Shown here one piece after another: positions 1-8,818 of a stretch of DNA of 60,324 bases. The DNA is taken from assembly GCA_036822015.1 (NCBI GenBank), contig DAISIL010000013.1:1-60324 (forward strand), written 5' to 3'. The stretch's first letter is position 1; every line of letters begins with the position of its first letter. This DNA is from DAISIL01 sp036822015. Its GTDB lineage: Bacteria; Bacteroidota; Bacteroidia; Cytophagales; Bernardetiaceae. The position numbers were made by a program, and so were the translations under genes. The notes under the pieces were generated by a model. The model saw only the letters and a program-made list of their open reading frames with translations. It was not told the origin of the DNA and did no database searches.

Positions 1-754
1 ACGGAAAACGATACGCCAACTCCAGGGAAAGGTTGCTCCCGCGTAGGAGGCGTTCACTACTGCCATAAGTTGTTGTACCATTTTGGTAGTCAATGAGCTC
101 ATAAGTGGCTGTTTCCTTAATAGCCGTAATCAGACCAAATTGTGCATCTAAGCGAAGAACCAGAAACTGATTAGCAAAATTACTAAACGTGATTTCACTC
201 CCAACATTAACTAACACGTTATTCCAGTTTTCAGATGCTCTTTTCAAGCGATAATTTATGGTTTGAATGATCTGCCCCGTTTGCAGATTGATGAGGTCTT
301 GTCCGCCTCCACCAGATAAAGAATTTATTTTTTGATGGGAGTAGGCGGCTCCTAAGATTCCATTGATCGTCCACCGCTCTCCTAGTCTATGTAACTCGCG
401 AATCCAGCTAATCTGCACTTGCGGGGGAGCATACACAAAACTAGACCTACGTCTGACTCTCCTCAAGTCAGGTCCAACATCCGACCAATCGACCTTGAAA
501 CCTGAGTTTACTCTGGAGGCTCGGAGCATGAACTTGACTGCATTTTTTTCATCCAGTTGCCCCATCCAGCCTATCCCATAAGACATGGAAACCGTATGAA
601 AAAAGCGGGCTGCATCACTCACCTCATCTTCTTTTGTCAGCGTACTCCATGGATGCGTTGCACCTACTGCCAAACACAGGTGCTGCCGTATCTGCCCCAT
701 TGCTGTTATTTCAACAACAAAGTACATGATAGATAAGAGGAATAATTTTTGCAT
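1..754 (-). CDS. Exported barrel-like hypothetical protein, 3' end cut by the window
   Basis: An open frame begins with ATG at 754 and runs off the left edge without a stop, giving about 251 residues. The start is MQKLFLLSIMYFVVEITAMG, a signal peptide ending near residue 20. The rest alternates short polar and aromatic stretches (for example NQFLVLRLDAQFGLI and LSLELAYRFPF near the edge), as in outer-membrane beta-barrels or porin-like proteins. The start codon overlaps the stop codon of the upstream gene by one base (TAATG), so the two are probably translationally coupled. Base composition is clearly more AT-rich than the window average. I do not recognise a family; the barrel reading is inferred from the pattern only. 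Confidence 0.7.
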   Translation of the reverse strand, partial: MQKLFLLSIMYFVVEITAMGQIRQHLCLAVGATHPWSTLTKEDEVSDAARFFHTVSMSYGIGWMGQLDEKNAVKFMLRASRVNSGFKVDWSDVGPDLRRVRRRSSFVYAPPQVQISWIRELHRLGERWTINGILGAAYSHQKINSLSGGGGQDLINLQTGQIIQTINYRLKRASENWNNVLVNVGSEITFSNFANQFLVLRLDAQFGLITAIKETATYELIDYQNGTTTYGSSERLLRGSNLSLELAYRFP

Positions 755-1506
755 TATTTATTTTTTTTCCAAATTTCACTAATTGGATAAGAGAATGAAA
801 AACCAAGGCTGAAGTAACTTCCTTTGGTTACACTTGACCCCGTAAAGATACTACCATCTGCGTACCTATAAATGGTTTGCTCTTTGGAGACTTCTTGAAA
901 ACCCCCAAAATAACTTAATGCAATAACCAAAGGCATTTTTTGAAAAATCAAAAACTCACTACCTAGTCCAACTTCAAATAGAGCAAAATCGTTACGCTTC
1001 AAGTCTTTTTGATGCGTGTAGCTAATAACTGTTTGATCGGGATCAAGAACCGGAAGATTACCTGTTTTTAGCTTCAAACTTTCATGGAGTTGATAAGAGG
1101 ACAAGGATAAATGACATCCAACTCTTGAAAAAATCTTGACTTTTTTATCTATAGTAAATAATTTACTTCTTAATCTGAATGGTATCTGCCAAACTTCAAA
1201 ATTTATTCCGCCACTAACTCCTACGATTGTACTTGTTTCCATTGGGATAGTTGAAGTAACACCACCTGCACTAGTGACTTCTTTGCGTATCGCACCAGAC
1301 TCAAGACGGAAAATACTATTTATATCATGTCCTAAATAGATATTCCAGGAGCCGTCTACTAAAAGCTGGTCATGTGCATAAACACCTGTATAACCAGGAA
1401 GATCAACGACTGCATCTAATCCAAAACCAATATAGGTTTTGTTTTGAGGATAGCAAATAACAGAAATTACATGGAAAAGAGTAAAGAAAACAACAAATGT
1501 CTTCAT
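754..1506 (-). CDS. Exported barrel-like hypothetical protein
   Basis: 250 residues with an N-terminal signal peptide (MKTFVVFFTLFHVISVICYPQ, cleavage around residue 20). The mature part opens with YIGFGLDAVVDL and ends with YFSLGFSFSYPIS, alternating hydrophobic strands typical of small Bacteroidota outer-membrane barrels; Gly and aromatic residues are frequent. It follows the lipoprotein gene at 1597-2766 on the same strand after a 90-base gap holding a strong hairpin, and it overlaps the next gene by one base. The coding sequence is AT-rich compared with the rest of the window. No family was recognised; a surface or barrel role is inference. Confidence 0.75.
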   Translation of the reverse strand: MKTFVVFFTLFHVISVICYPQNKTYIGFGLDAVVDLPGYTGVYAHDQLLVDGSWNIYLGHDINSIFRLESGAIRKEVTSAGGVTSTIPMETSTIVGVSGGINFEVWQIPFRLRSKLFTIDKKVKIFSRVGCHLSLSSYQLHESLKLKTGNLPVLDPDQTVISYTHQKDLKRNDFALFEVGLGSEFLIFQKMPLVIALSYFGGFQEVSKEQTIYRYADGSIFTGSSVTKGSYFSLGFSFSYPISEIWKKNK

Positions 1507-1536
1507 ATAAAATTTTTATTTTTGAATGATGGAGTT

Positions 1537-1570
1537 TTAACTCTTCTGCCCAGTTGGACAGAAGAGTTAA
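1537..1570 (-). terminator. 12-bp perfect inverted repeat between lipoprotein and barrel genes
   Basis: TTAACTCTTCTG at 1537-1548 pairs perfectly with CAGAAGAGTTAA at 1559-1570 around a 10-base loop. It sits 27 bases past the stop of the lipoprotein gene and about 30 bases before the next start on the same strand. Neither side has a proper T-tract, so it may be a weak terminator, an attenuator or an RNA-stability element rather than a classical intrinsic terminator. Confidence 0.55.
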
Positions 1571-1596
1571 CATCAGAAAAGCAAGAAAAAAGAATA

Positions 1597-2766
1597 TCAA
1601 TGCCATTGAATGTACAATGGATTTGCGGGAGGTACGGGTGCTGTGGGTCCAGGAACATATCTGAAATACTGCTTCGGCATAGACCAGTTCGCACGGCAGT
1701 AGTGAATAGAATAAACATCATAAGCTGTTAAGGCCCTAAAGCCTCTGTAAGGACGAGGTCTGTAACTTACCTTGCTCTCTTTATCTTCTTTTTCTCCCAT
1801 GTTAATAGGTATTTGCGTATTGTTACAATCTAAGGAGTACCATCCCCAACAATTTTCAATTCCCAATACACCCACCTCCGCTCTTCGCCAAATGCGGATT
1901 CCCAAAAATCTAACAACTCGCTTTTGTCCTATGGTTTTTGCGGTAATGGAAAACCATATTCCAGCTTTTTGATAAGTCAGTACTGCCAACGCGCGTTCCG
2001 TATTGCTAATACGCAGATGATCGTCATCCTCGTCGCCTCGCGCTTCAACTGCACATTGCAGCCCCATCGGTGGATAACTATCCAAACACCCCTTTTCCAG
2101 ACATTCCAAAATCGGCACTTCGGGATCAAACACCCCACCGCCACCACAGCCCTCGGGTGGACAAACGTTACTGGTCATCAGCCAGGGGATTTTTTCGGGT
2201 TCGCTTGCCGAGATAACACGCACCTGGTCGTTGGGCAGATCGACGCGGATCAAGTAGCCGTTGATCTCCACCAGCCCGGTTCGGGAAAGCACCTCCGCAA
2301 AAAGCTCATCGGCAATCACGGGATCGGGAGCCTCTACACCAGCCGTATCCAAGATACTCACCGTATCGGCCCAATGCTGTAAGAAGTCATTCCAGCCGTC
2401 TTGCCAAGAATCAAAACCTTCGCTGGTCTGGATGCTTTTGAGTGCCGTATAAGCGGGTAAATTTTCCAAAGCGTGAATGGCATTCTCGAAAGTAAAAGAA
2501 GAATCAAAACGTAGCACTTTTTCATCATAACCTGTGCCGGTATAATGAACGAGGTCTAACTGGATGCCGTGGGCGGCCAGTTGGTTCTTTTGCGCACTTG
2601 TGAGCAGGGAGTAAGCCGCCTGCACTAAGTCAGGGGAGCCATCGGCGCGTCTGCCGTTATCGGCTACGCTTTCCGGTTGAGGAACAAGCATTTCCTCTTG
2701 ACATCCTACGACTAAAAATAGGCACGCCCCGAGGACAATTCCAAATAAACGTCGAAGAAAATTCAT
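1597..2766 (-). CDS. Cysteine-containing hypothetical lipoprotein
   Basis: 389 residues with a lipoprotein signal: a hydrophobic segment followed by the lipobox LVVGC, with Cys22 as the predicted lipidated residue and QEE after it. This suggests anchoring at the outer membrane or cell surface. The middle holds a Cys/Gly-rich stretch (VCPPEGCGGGGVFDP, then further Cys residues), and the C-terminal 100 residues carry more Cys and Trp, so disulphides or metal binding are possible but unproven. No domain was recognised. It is the first gene of a minus-strand group with the two barrel-like proteins downstream, separated from them by a hairpin. The ATG at 2766 gives a well-formed signal peptide, which supports the start. 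Confidence 0.75.
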   Translation of the reverse strand: MNFLRRLFGIVLGACLFLVVGCQEEMLVPQPESVADNGRRADGSPDLVQAAYSLLTSAQKNQLAAHGIQLDLVHYTGTGYDEKVLRFDSSFTFENAIHALENLPAYTALKSIQTSEGFDSWQDGWNDFLQHWADTVSILDTAGVEAPDPVIADELFAEVLSRTGLVEINGYLIRVDLPNDQVRVISASEPEKIPWLMTSNVCPPEGCGGGGVFDPEVPILECLEKGCLDSYPPMGLQCAVEARGDEDDDHLRISNTERALAVLTYQKAGIWFSITAKTIGQKRVVRFLGIRIWRRAEVGVLGIENCWGWYSLDCNNTQIPINMGEKEDKESKVSYRPRPYRGFRALTAYDVYSIHYCRANWSMPKQYFRYVPGPTAPVPPANPLYIQWH

Positions 2767-2991
2767 TTTTTTGTTTGCTTAACAGTTGAGGAAAGGTAGA
2801 TGCCAGCCAGCTATCAAGCGTAAACATAAGGGGGGGGAGAGAAATCCAAATTTTTTATCGAAATTCACATAAAATTCATATTCCACCAAAAACAGATTAC
2901 CTTTCTAGCATTTTCTGATCTATCGCGGCAAGGGGTAGGACTTGGGCGGATGTTTTTTTGAAAAACGCTTGCTGTTCCCTAACTTCGGCTT
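2767..2991. other. Divergent intergenic region with G8 run
   Basis: This 225-base spacer separates the minus-strand lipoprotein gene from the plus-strand ABC ATPase gene and must hold both promoters. It is AT-rich except for an eight-G homopolymer at about 2830-2837. I could not assign a convincing promoter pair on either strand. Confidence 0.4.
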
Positions 2992-3642
2992 ATGTTTATA
3001 CGATCCGTTGGGTTGAGCTATCGCTACAGCCCAGAGTCCCCCCTCTTACGTTTCCCTGACTTCGCCCTGGCAGAGGCGGATATGGCCTTGCTTTTGGGGG
3101 CTTCGGGGAGTGGCAAGACGACGCTATTGCACCTGGTGGCTGGCATTCGGGGGGTACAGTCCGGAGAAGTTTGGATCGGGACAAGCAACCTGGCCACACT
3201 TTCGGAGGCGCAACGGGATCGCCTACGCGGGCAGCGCATCGGGTTGGTTTTCCAAACGCCGCATTTCATCCAGAGCCTGACCGTACTGGACAACCTCCTG
3301 GCAGCGGCTTTTTTGGCGGGTATGCCCCAGGATCGCGCGTATGCCCTTCGATTGCTCGAGCAGCTGGGTTTGGCACACAAAGCCCGCCAAAAACCCCATC
3401 GTTTGAGCCAGGGCGAGCAGCAACGGGCGGGTATTGCGCGTGCGCTCCTAAACCGGCCTGCCTTGATCCTGGCCGACGAACCCACAGCTAGCCTGGACGA
3501 CGAGAACTGCCGGTCGGTGGCGGCTTTGTTGCAAGAACAATCGGCGGCTTCAGGGGCTACCCTCCTGATCGTAACGCACGACGGGCGGCTAAAATCTCGC
3601 TTTGCGCAACAAATCTTGCTTACGCCTCCGGCAGCACCGTGA
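2992..3642 (+). CDS. ABC transporter ATP-binding protein, LolD/MacB type
   Basis: 216 residues, a single nucleotide-binding domain of normal length for LolD-like ATPases. Visible motifs are Walker A GASGSGKT (36-43), Q-loop Gln88 in VFQTP, signature LSQGEQQR (138-145), Walker B LILADE (158-163) followed by PTASLDD, and the H-loop His196. All catalytic elements are intact. Such ATPases power FtsX/LolC-type permeases that extract lipoproteins or move peptides. No permease is adjacent; a LolC/FtsX-like permease lies at 17991-19223, and a partnership is only inference. The gene ends 23 bases inside the convergent TM2-protein gene. Confidence 0.9.
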   Translation: MFIRSVGLSYRYSPESPLLRFPDFALAEADMALLLGASGSGKTTLLHLVAGIRGVQSGEVWIGTSNLATLSEAQRDRLRGQRIGLVFQTPHFIQSLTVLDNLLAAAFLAGMPQDRAYALRLLEQLGLAHKARQKPHRLSQGEQQRAGIARALLNRPALILADEPTASLDDENCRSVAALLQEQSAASGATLLIVTHDGRLKSRFAQQILLTPPAAP

Positions 3643-4585
3643 TCTCGTAAGGAGACAAACGCTCACCCACGAAGGCCTTCAACTCTTTGGGCCCTAACTG
3701 CATCAAGCGCAGGTATCGCTGCTGGTCTCCGTCGTAATACTCCCATATTTTGCCCCATTGCGCGGATGTATCACGCCGAGAGAGATCGAAGAAATAGCCT
3801 TCTTTTTCGTTTTCGCGGTAGTAGGTATTTCCCTCCCAGTTCAGGATGTTGAAGGGGCGTTTTCGTCCGTAGATTTCCTCTTCGAGGTGTTCGTGGAGGG
3901 AGTAAGCGCTGACGGCACGGGTAAGGAAGGCTTTCCACTGTCCTTTTTCGTGGCGCACAAAAGCAAAGGCCGTCTGGTCACGTTCATCGGTGAGCTTGAA
4001 CTCCTTTTCGCTCTGCTGATCGTTCCAATCGTACTGCCCTTCGTAGATAACTTGCCATCCGGTGGGGCTTTCGTTGGTGATGAGATAGTAGCCTTTTTGG
4101 AGGTGTTCCAGCCCAAGGACGGCATTATTGGGGTCGGGTTTGGGCATGGCACGGGGAAAGTCGGGGGCGCGTAGGGCGGCCTCTCCGCCGTTGATCTGAA
4201 ACCGTCCGTTTCCGGATACTTTTCGGTGCGACCGATGCCGCATCAGTACGTTTTTGAGGATGTTGCGGGCTACTTTTTTGTTGTGGTTTTTGACCAAACC
4301 AGGGATACGGAAAAAATCCACGACCCACCAGACCATCCCGATACCCATGAAGCCCCAGGAAAGCCAGGCCAGAACTTGCAAGAGCCACTTATCCAGATAG
4401 CCATAGCGCAACCCAAAGAAAAAATGCAACAAAAAACCCGCTACCTCCGAGCGAGACCGACGGGTGTATTCTTCATAAAACTCCAGTTGTGCTTCCGGTG
4501 AAAGCTCCGTTAGGCGATCTATGATCGACAAAGGTAATTCGTTCTCAAAGTGGCGATACTTTTGTAAGGCAGCAATTTCTCCCAT
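3620..4585 (-). CDS. TM2 domain-containing membrane protein
   Basis: 321 residues. Residues 49-100 hold a TM2-type pair of transmembrane helices: a hydrophobic segment ending in FFGLRYGYLDKW, a short turn, then a second segment ending in WWVVDFFRIP. This is the usual G-x-H/R-x-FYLG-like arrangement of TM2 proteins. Before it is a predicted helical cytosolic part containing a Leu/Glu-rich stretch. The remaining ~200 residues are soluble, charged and include two repeated-looking beta segments (GYYLITNESPTGWQVIYEGQ); I recognise no domain in them. The 3' end overlaps the convergent ATPase gene by 23 bases. Function unknown. Confidence 0.75.
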   Translation of the reverse strand: MGEIAALQKYRHFENELPLSIIDRLTELSPEAQLEFYEEYTRRSRSEVAGFLLHFFFGLRYGYLDKWLLQVLAWLSWGFMGIGMVWWVVDFFRIPGLVKNHNKKVARNILKNVLMRHRSHRKVSGNGRFQINGGEAALRAPDFPRAMPKPDPNNAVLGLEHLQKGYYLITNESPTGWQVIYEGQYDWNDQQSEKEFKLTDERDQTAFAFVRHEKGQWKAFLTRAVSAYSLHEHLEEEIYGRKRPFNILNWEGNTYYRENEKEGYFFDLSRRDTSAQWGKIWEYYDGDQQRYLRLMQLGPKELKAFVGERLSPYEITVLPEA

Positions 4586-4681
4586 TTTTTAGCTTGATCT
4601 TTGATCTTTATACGAAATTGAGAAAGGATTTGTTAGTCAAGATATGTAATTTTACCGTGCTATTCAAGTAATAGACCCGAT

Positions 4682-5728
4682 ATGACCCGTATTCTGATTA
4701 CCGGCACGGCCGGTTTTATTGGTTTTCATTTGGTGAAACGCCTGCTCCATGATTCCTACCAAATCCTGGGCATAGACAGCCTCAACGACTACTACGACCC
4801 CAAGCTCAAGCTCGGCCGGCTGCGCCAATGTGGTATCACCGAAAGCCGATACGGAGAGTGGAACACCAGCCAAACAAACCCCAACTACACCTTTGTCCGC
4901 CTCCAGCTCGAGGACGAAAAAGGCCTACGGCAACTCTTTGAGCAGTGGAAACCCACCTATGTCATCAATCTAGCCGCCCAGGCAGGTGTCCGGTACAGCC
5001 TCCAAAACCCACAGGCTTACCTACAAAGCAACATCGTCGGTTTTGGCAACATCCTCGAGTGCTGCCGTCATTATCAGGTCGAGCATTTGGTATATGCCAG
5101 CAGTTCGAGCGTTTATGGGCTAAACAAAACCGTGCCTTTCTCGACGGCGCACAACGTCGATCATCCCATCTCCTTGTATGCGGCCACCAAGAAAAGCAAC
5201 GAACTGATGGCACACACCTACAGCCATCTTTTTGGTCTGCCAACAACGGGGCTGCGCTTCTTTACCGTATATGGCCCCTGGGGGCGGCCCGATATGGCGG
5301 CTTTTTTGTTCACGAAGGCGATCCTAAACGGAGACCCCATTCAGGTCTTCAACAACGGAGCCATGCAGCGCGACTTTACTTATGTCGATGACATCGTAGA
5401 AGGCATCCAACGCATCCTGACGCACCTCCCCGAGGGGCAGACGTTTGCGGGCAGCATCCCCAGCCCGGCCGTCTCGACGGCTCCGTATCGGCTCTACAAC
5501 ATCGGCAACAACAACCCAGTAGCCCTGATGGATTTTATTGCAGCAGTAGAAAACGCCTTAGGGAAAAAAGCCAAAAAAGAGTTTCGCCCCATACAGCCCG
5601 GCGACGTTGAGACGACTTACGCCGATGTCGATGACCTGATACAGTCGGTGGGTTATCGCCCCCAAACGGATATTGAGGCAGGTATTCAGGCGTTTGTGGA
5701 TTGGTACAAGGAATACTACACCTCCTGA
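4682..5728 (+). CDS. NAD-dependent epimerase, UDP-glucuronate 4-epimerase-like
   Basis: 348 residues, extended short-chain dehydrogenase fold. The NAD-binding GTAGFIG (8-14), the catalytic Ser region SSSSVYG (140-146) and the YAATKK motif with Tyr166/Lys170 are all present. LRFFTVYGPWGRPDMA (from 191) is typical of UDP-glucuronate/galacturonate 4-epimerases (EC 5.1.3.6), which supply UDP-galacturonate for surface polysaccharide; this substrate call is by family resemblance. The length is normal. No polysaccharide genes are adjacent, so it appears as a single gene. The 3' end overlaps the convergent deoxyribosyltransferase-like gene by 13 bases. Confidence 0.88.
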   Translation: MTRILITGTAGFIGFHLVKRLLHDSYQILGIDSLNDYYDPKLKLGRLRQCGITESRYGEWNTSQTNPNYTFVRLQLEDEKGLRQLFEQWKPTYVINLAAQAGVRYSLQNPQAYLQSNIVGFGNILECCRHYQVEHLVYASSSSVYGLNKTVPFSTAHNVDHPISLYAATKKSNELMAHTYSHLFGLPTTGLRFFTVYGPWGRPDMAAFLFTKAILNGDPIQVFNNGAMQRDFTYVDDIVEGIQRILTHLPEGQTFAGSIPSPAVSTAPYRLYNIGNNNPVALMDFIAAVENALGKKAKKEFRPIQPGDVETTYADVDDLIQSVGYRPQTDIEAGIQAFVDWYKEYYTS

Positions 5729-6123
5729 CGCGCAAAGGAGTTCAGGTAATCAATCACATCCTCCATGGTCTTGCACCACATCCCGCCATTGATCGTAATC
5801 ATCTTGCCCACGGCGGTTAAGGATTTCTTTTGCACATCATCGAAGCGCAAATCTTCGTCTTGCTCCAGGATACAAAAAATGGTGCGTTCGGGGCGTTTGT
5901 TTGAGTCATCAACAACCTCTGCGATGGAGTAGAAGCCTTTCATGCGGGGCGTAATCAAGTACAAGCAAAAATCACAGGTGGCCCGCTCATGCAACTCCCG
6001 CTCATAGGCAGCATCGTTCCAGTCGTCCACGACGGGGTTAAAGTATTCGATCTGTAACTGGGGCATGATCTGGTCGCGCCATTTGGAGCCATTGACGGTT
6101 CCCCCCAAAAAAACTTTTGCCAT
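5716..6123 (-). CDS. Nucleoside 2-deoxyribosyltransferase-like protein
   Basis: 135 residues. The start KVFLGGTVNGSKWR (3-16), the NPVVDDW motif (29-35) and the FYSIAE motif with Glu69 match the Nuc_deoxyri_tr2 type of nucleoside deoxyribosyltransferase-like proteins. In the characterised family the equivalent Glu attacks the N-glycosidic bond; here the Glu and the Asp pair (33-34) are kept, so it is likely an active N-glycosyl hydrolase or transferase on a nucleoside, nucleotide or dinucleotide. The gene lies 12 bases after the DUF4231 membrane-protein gene on the same strand, suggesting joint function. Physiological substrate unknown; nucleotide salvage or a conflict-system enzyme are both possible. 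Confidence 0.82.
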   Translation of the reverse strand: MAKVFLGGTVNGSKWRDQIMPQLQIEYFNPVVDDWNDAAYERELHERATCDFCLYLITPRMKGFYSIAEVVDDSNKRPERTIFCILEQDEDLRFDDVQKKSLTAVGKMITINGGMWCKTMEDVIDYLNSFARQEV

Positions 6124-6135
6124 AGTCCTGCTTGT

Positions 6136-6831
6136 TTACTCTTTCGATTCGTTGGTATCCGAAGATTTTTTCTTGGTGTCTTCTTTGCGTTGTATCTGCA
6201 TCCAGCGTTGGGTTTCTTTGTGGAGGATGCTTTCTACGCGCATCACAAAAAGCGGATAGGCATCGCTTTCGTCGTAGGGTTCTGCTTTGGCCAAATAGAG
6301 ATACTTTTCGTGCAGGAGTTCTTCGCAGGTAGCTCGGTATTCCTTCCAAATGTTAAAATGCTTTTCGAGGTCTTCGTACTTGCTTAGGTACGCCAAATAA
6401 ACACCTCCCAGAGCTGCTGTAATTTGCAAGACCACGGCAACGGTGAGCTTAGTACCCGGAACGGGCGGGATGGCATCCACAAAACCAAAGCCGCTCAAGG
6501 TAATCACGAAAGGGATAAAAGCCGAAATCCAGAACTCCTGTTTCTTGAAGCGCTTATAGATTTTTTGTGATCTCGAGCTTTTGTTGCTGAAATAGTTGAT
6601 TTGGTCATCGACACGCCCCACCATGTACTCGCCGTCTTCGATGAAAGGCATCGTTCGGGCGAGCGGCTCTACGTTTGCGCCGTCCCCGCGATAAGGTGTC
6701 CTGACAAATTTCTCCTCCACGATGGGGCGATAATCAGGATCAAATCTAGCTTTTTTTGCTTCTTTTTCTTCCTCGGAGAGATTTTTATCTTCGTCCTCGG
6801 CTGGATCATCGAAATAAGGGCTGTCGCTCAT
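6136..6831 (-). CDS. DUF4231-type two-helix membrane protein
   Basis: 231 residues from the ATG at 6831; an upstream in-frame TTG at 6855 is less likely. The acidic N-terminus is followed by VDDQINYFSNKS and a basic helix, then two transmembrane helices (about 100-120 and 129-149) and a charged coiled-coil-like tail (YEDLEKHFNIWKEYRATCEE). This matches DUF4231 and the SLATT-like two-TM architecture, which established comparative work links to pore-forming effectors in nucleotide-sensing conflict systems. The next gene, 12 bases downstream, encodes a deoxyribosyltransferase-like enzyme. The effector role is inference; a simple membrane scaffold is also possible. Confidence 0.75.
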   Translation of the reverse strand: MSDSPYFDDPAEDEDKNLSEEEKEAKKARFDPDYRPIVEEKFVRTPYRGDGANVEPLARTMPFIEDGEYMVGRVDDQINYFSNKSSRSQKIYKRFKKQEFWISAFIPFVITLSGFGFVDAIPPVPGTKLTVAVVLQITAALGGVYLAYLSKYEDLEKHFNIWKEYRATCEELLHEKYLYLAKAEPYDESDAYPLFVMRVESILHKETQRWMQIQRKEDTKKKSSDTNESKE

Positions 6832-6915
6832 GGCTGTATTGTTTGGGTCATGCAATCAAATCAAGACGAAAAATACGGATCATCACGCAAAAAACTACAA
6901 AAAACGGGCAACTTT

Positions 6916-8715
6916 TTACTGCAAAGCCAAACGATAGGCTTTTTCGTAGTGCAAGATGAGGTTTGTCCAGTCCAAATAGACCGAAGAACTTTCTACCTTG
7001 TTGCGTTGAGCGATGCGCTCTCGGCGGGTTTGTTTGATGAAGTTCATCAGTTGATTGACCAGTTGGTTGGCCGAGCGATCAAAGTCGCCGTGCTTTCGAT
7101 TGACGATGTACATGCCGCGCTCGAGGTGATCGGGCATGGCACGGGTGATGTAGTCGCCGAAGCCGGAGAGATCACTCGTTACGGCCGGCACACCGCTGGC
7201 GATACACTCAGGCGGCGTATAGCCCCAGGGTTCGTAGTAGCTCGGGAAGATACCCAGATGACAACCGCGCACAAACTGGCTGTAGTCCATCCCAAAAAGC
7301 GGACTGGTAGGCGCAATAAAGTCAGGGTGATAGATGATCTTTACCCGATCTTCGGGGCGATTGACCAGGCTGGAGGAGCGCAAAAAGCGCAGCACATCGT
7401 CGGTGTAGTCGTTGCGGAGCTTGTGCGTTACGATGGCGGGCAAGGCATCGGTTTGCCAGGATTGGAGCGTTCGGCGTAGGCGCAGTTTCCAGTATTCGTC
7501 CACCAGTTCGTTGAGGTCAGGCAAGACGTTGGACTGCCCGGCCGCAACGGCGTAAAAGAGCCGTCGTTTGATTTGGTTGGTGATCTCGTCGCAGTTTTGT
7601 CGGATTTCCTCCATCACGGCCCGTGATTCGAGTACCTGGGGCAGGATGTTATCGTAGCTCTGCTTCGTAATCATAAACATCACAACGGTCATATCGGATC
7701 CCATCTGGCGCAGGCGGTAGTTGAGGCGTGCCAGGGCTTCCAGGGTGAGGTCGTAGCCTTTGTTGCGGTATTCGTAGCGGCCGGAGGTAAAGAAATACAG
7801 CGTTTTGTCTAGATCAAACTTATAGCTATGAAAAAAATGCCCCATCACAAACTGATGGATTTTTTCTTTGTAGTCCATGTGTAGGTTCTGGAACTCGTGC
7901 AGGGCCGTGAAGCGGTCGATGTTCAGTCCGTTGGGCAAGACCACATCGGGTTTTACGCCGAGCAGATACTCACATTCCTTCGCCGTTACGTCGCTGACCG
8001 TCGTGAAGACGTGCGCTCCGTGGGCAGCGGCTCTTTCGATGAGTACCTGGCAATCAATGCCAAAACGCTTCGACTCGGCGTACCAATCGTAGTAAGGCAT
8101 GGCCTCATAAAAGTTGTCGTCGTTCATGGCCAGATACCGCCCCAGGGAGGTGGCGTGGGTCGTGAAGACGGTGCGCAAGGGCAGGTTGAGGCGACGTACC
8201 TGGGGCAGGGCCGTGCTGGCAAGCCACTCGTGAAAATGCACGATGGCCTGCTGCTGGCTTTGCTGGACGAGTACCGAAAAGTGTTCTAAGTAAATTCGGA
8301 TCAGTTCGCCAAAGGCGATCACCTGATCGGTGAGTTCGTAGCGGGCCGGAGAACTGATCTGGTGATCCTCCCAAAGTTTGCCCTTGATGTGCGGCAAGCG
8401 TCCCCAGACTTGTTGTAGATCAAAGAGAATAACGAAGGGGCGGCCCGGAATGAGCCAATGCCCGAAGTAAACCTGGTAGCCAGCCTCGCGCATCCGCTGG
8501 GCTGCCTGCGCAAAGATACTGCTCTGGTCGTGGATAGGTTCAAAGATCGCCGAGACTTGCTTGTGTACGTAGGGGCCAATCAAACAGTAATTTTCGCCCC
8601 AACTCTTCCGTATCACGGGGGCTTTGGTACGAATAACGGTATGGATACCACCCACTTGATTACAGACCTCCCAGGCAATCTCGATCAAAAGTGCATTTTT
8701 GGGTGTTGGATGCAT
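6916..8715 (-). CDS. Glycogen synthase, GT3 (eukaryotic-type) family
   Basis: 599 residues, a GT-B glycosyltransferase. The N-terminal IEIAWEVCNQVGGIHTVIRTK matches the GT3 substrate loop, and the C-terminal block PSYYEPWGYTPPECIASG contains the two conserved Glu residues of the E-x7-E motif. GT3 enzymes elongate alpha-1,4-glucan from nucleotide-glucose; the Bacteroidota branch carries this type instead of GlgA. The length is close to the bacterial GT3 norm. No other glycogen genes are adjacent. The DUF4231 gene follows 84 bases downstream on the same strand and may be read through. The ATG at 8715 is well placed just before the conserved N-terminus. Confidence 0.87.
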   Translation of the reverse strand: MHPTPKNALLIEIAWEVCNQVGGIHTVIRTKAPVIRKSWGENYCLIGPYVHKQVSAIFEPIHDQSSIFAQAAQRMREAGYQVYFGHWLIPGRPFVILFDLQQVWGRLPHIKGKLWEDHQISSPARYELTDQVIAFGELIRIYLEHFSVLVQQSQQQAIVHFHEWLASTALPQVRRLNLPLRTVFTTHATSLGRYLAMNDDNFYEAMPYYDWYAESKRFGIDCQVLIERAAAHGAHVFTTVSDVTAKECEYLLGVKPDVVLPNGLNIDRFTALHEFQNLHMDYKEKIHQFVMGHFFHSYKFDLDKTLYFFTSGRYEYRNKGYDLTLEALARLNYRLRQMGSDMTVVMFMITKQSYDNILPQVLESRAVMEEIRQNCDEITNQIKRRLFYAVAAGQSNVLPDLNELVDEYWKLRLRRTLQSWQTDALPAIVTHKLRNDYTDDVLRFLRSSSLVNRPEDRVKIIYHPDFIAPTSPLFGMDYSQFVRGCHLGIFPSYYEPWGYTPPECIASGVPAVTSDLSGFGDYITRAMPDHLERGMYIVNRKHGDFDRSANQLVNQLMNFIKQTRRERIAQRNKVESSSVYLDWTNLILHYEKAYRLALQ

Positions 8716-8767
8716 AGTGTTTGTCGGTTTGTGGCAAACAAAATAGGGAAGTTTTTAGGTTTTTCAA

Positions 8768-8775
8768 TAGTTTTG
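8768..8775 (+). promoter_or_regulatory. Bacteroidota -7-like element upstream of coaX
   Basis: TAGTTTTG matches TAnnTTTG exactly and lies 43 bases before the coaX start. No TTTG was seen at the expected spacing upstream, so this is a half-supported promoter. Confidence 0.35.
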
Positions 8776-8818
8776 GGTAAAAAATTGGGAATACTTTTTC
8801 ATCCAACCCCCACAAAAA

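Noticed and set aside
6601..7479. Long plus-strand frame opposite the glycogen synthase and DUF4231 genes
   Set aside because: Its product has no domain and lies fully antisense to well-supported genes; it is a shadow frame.
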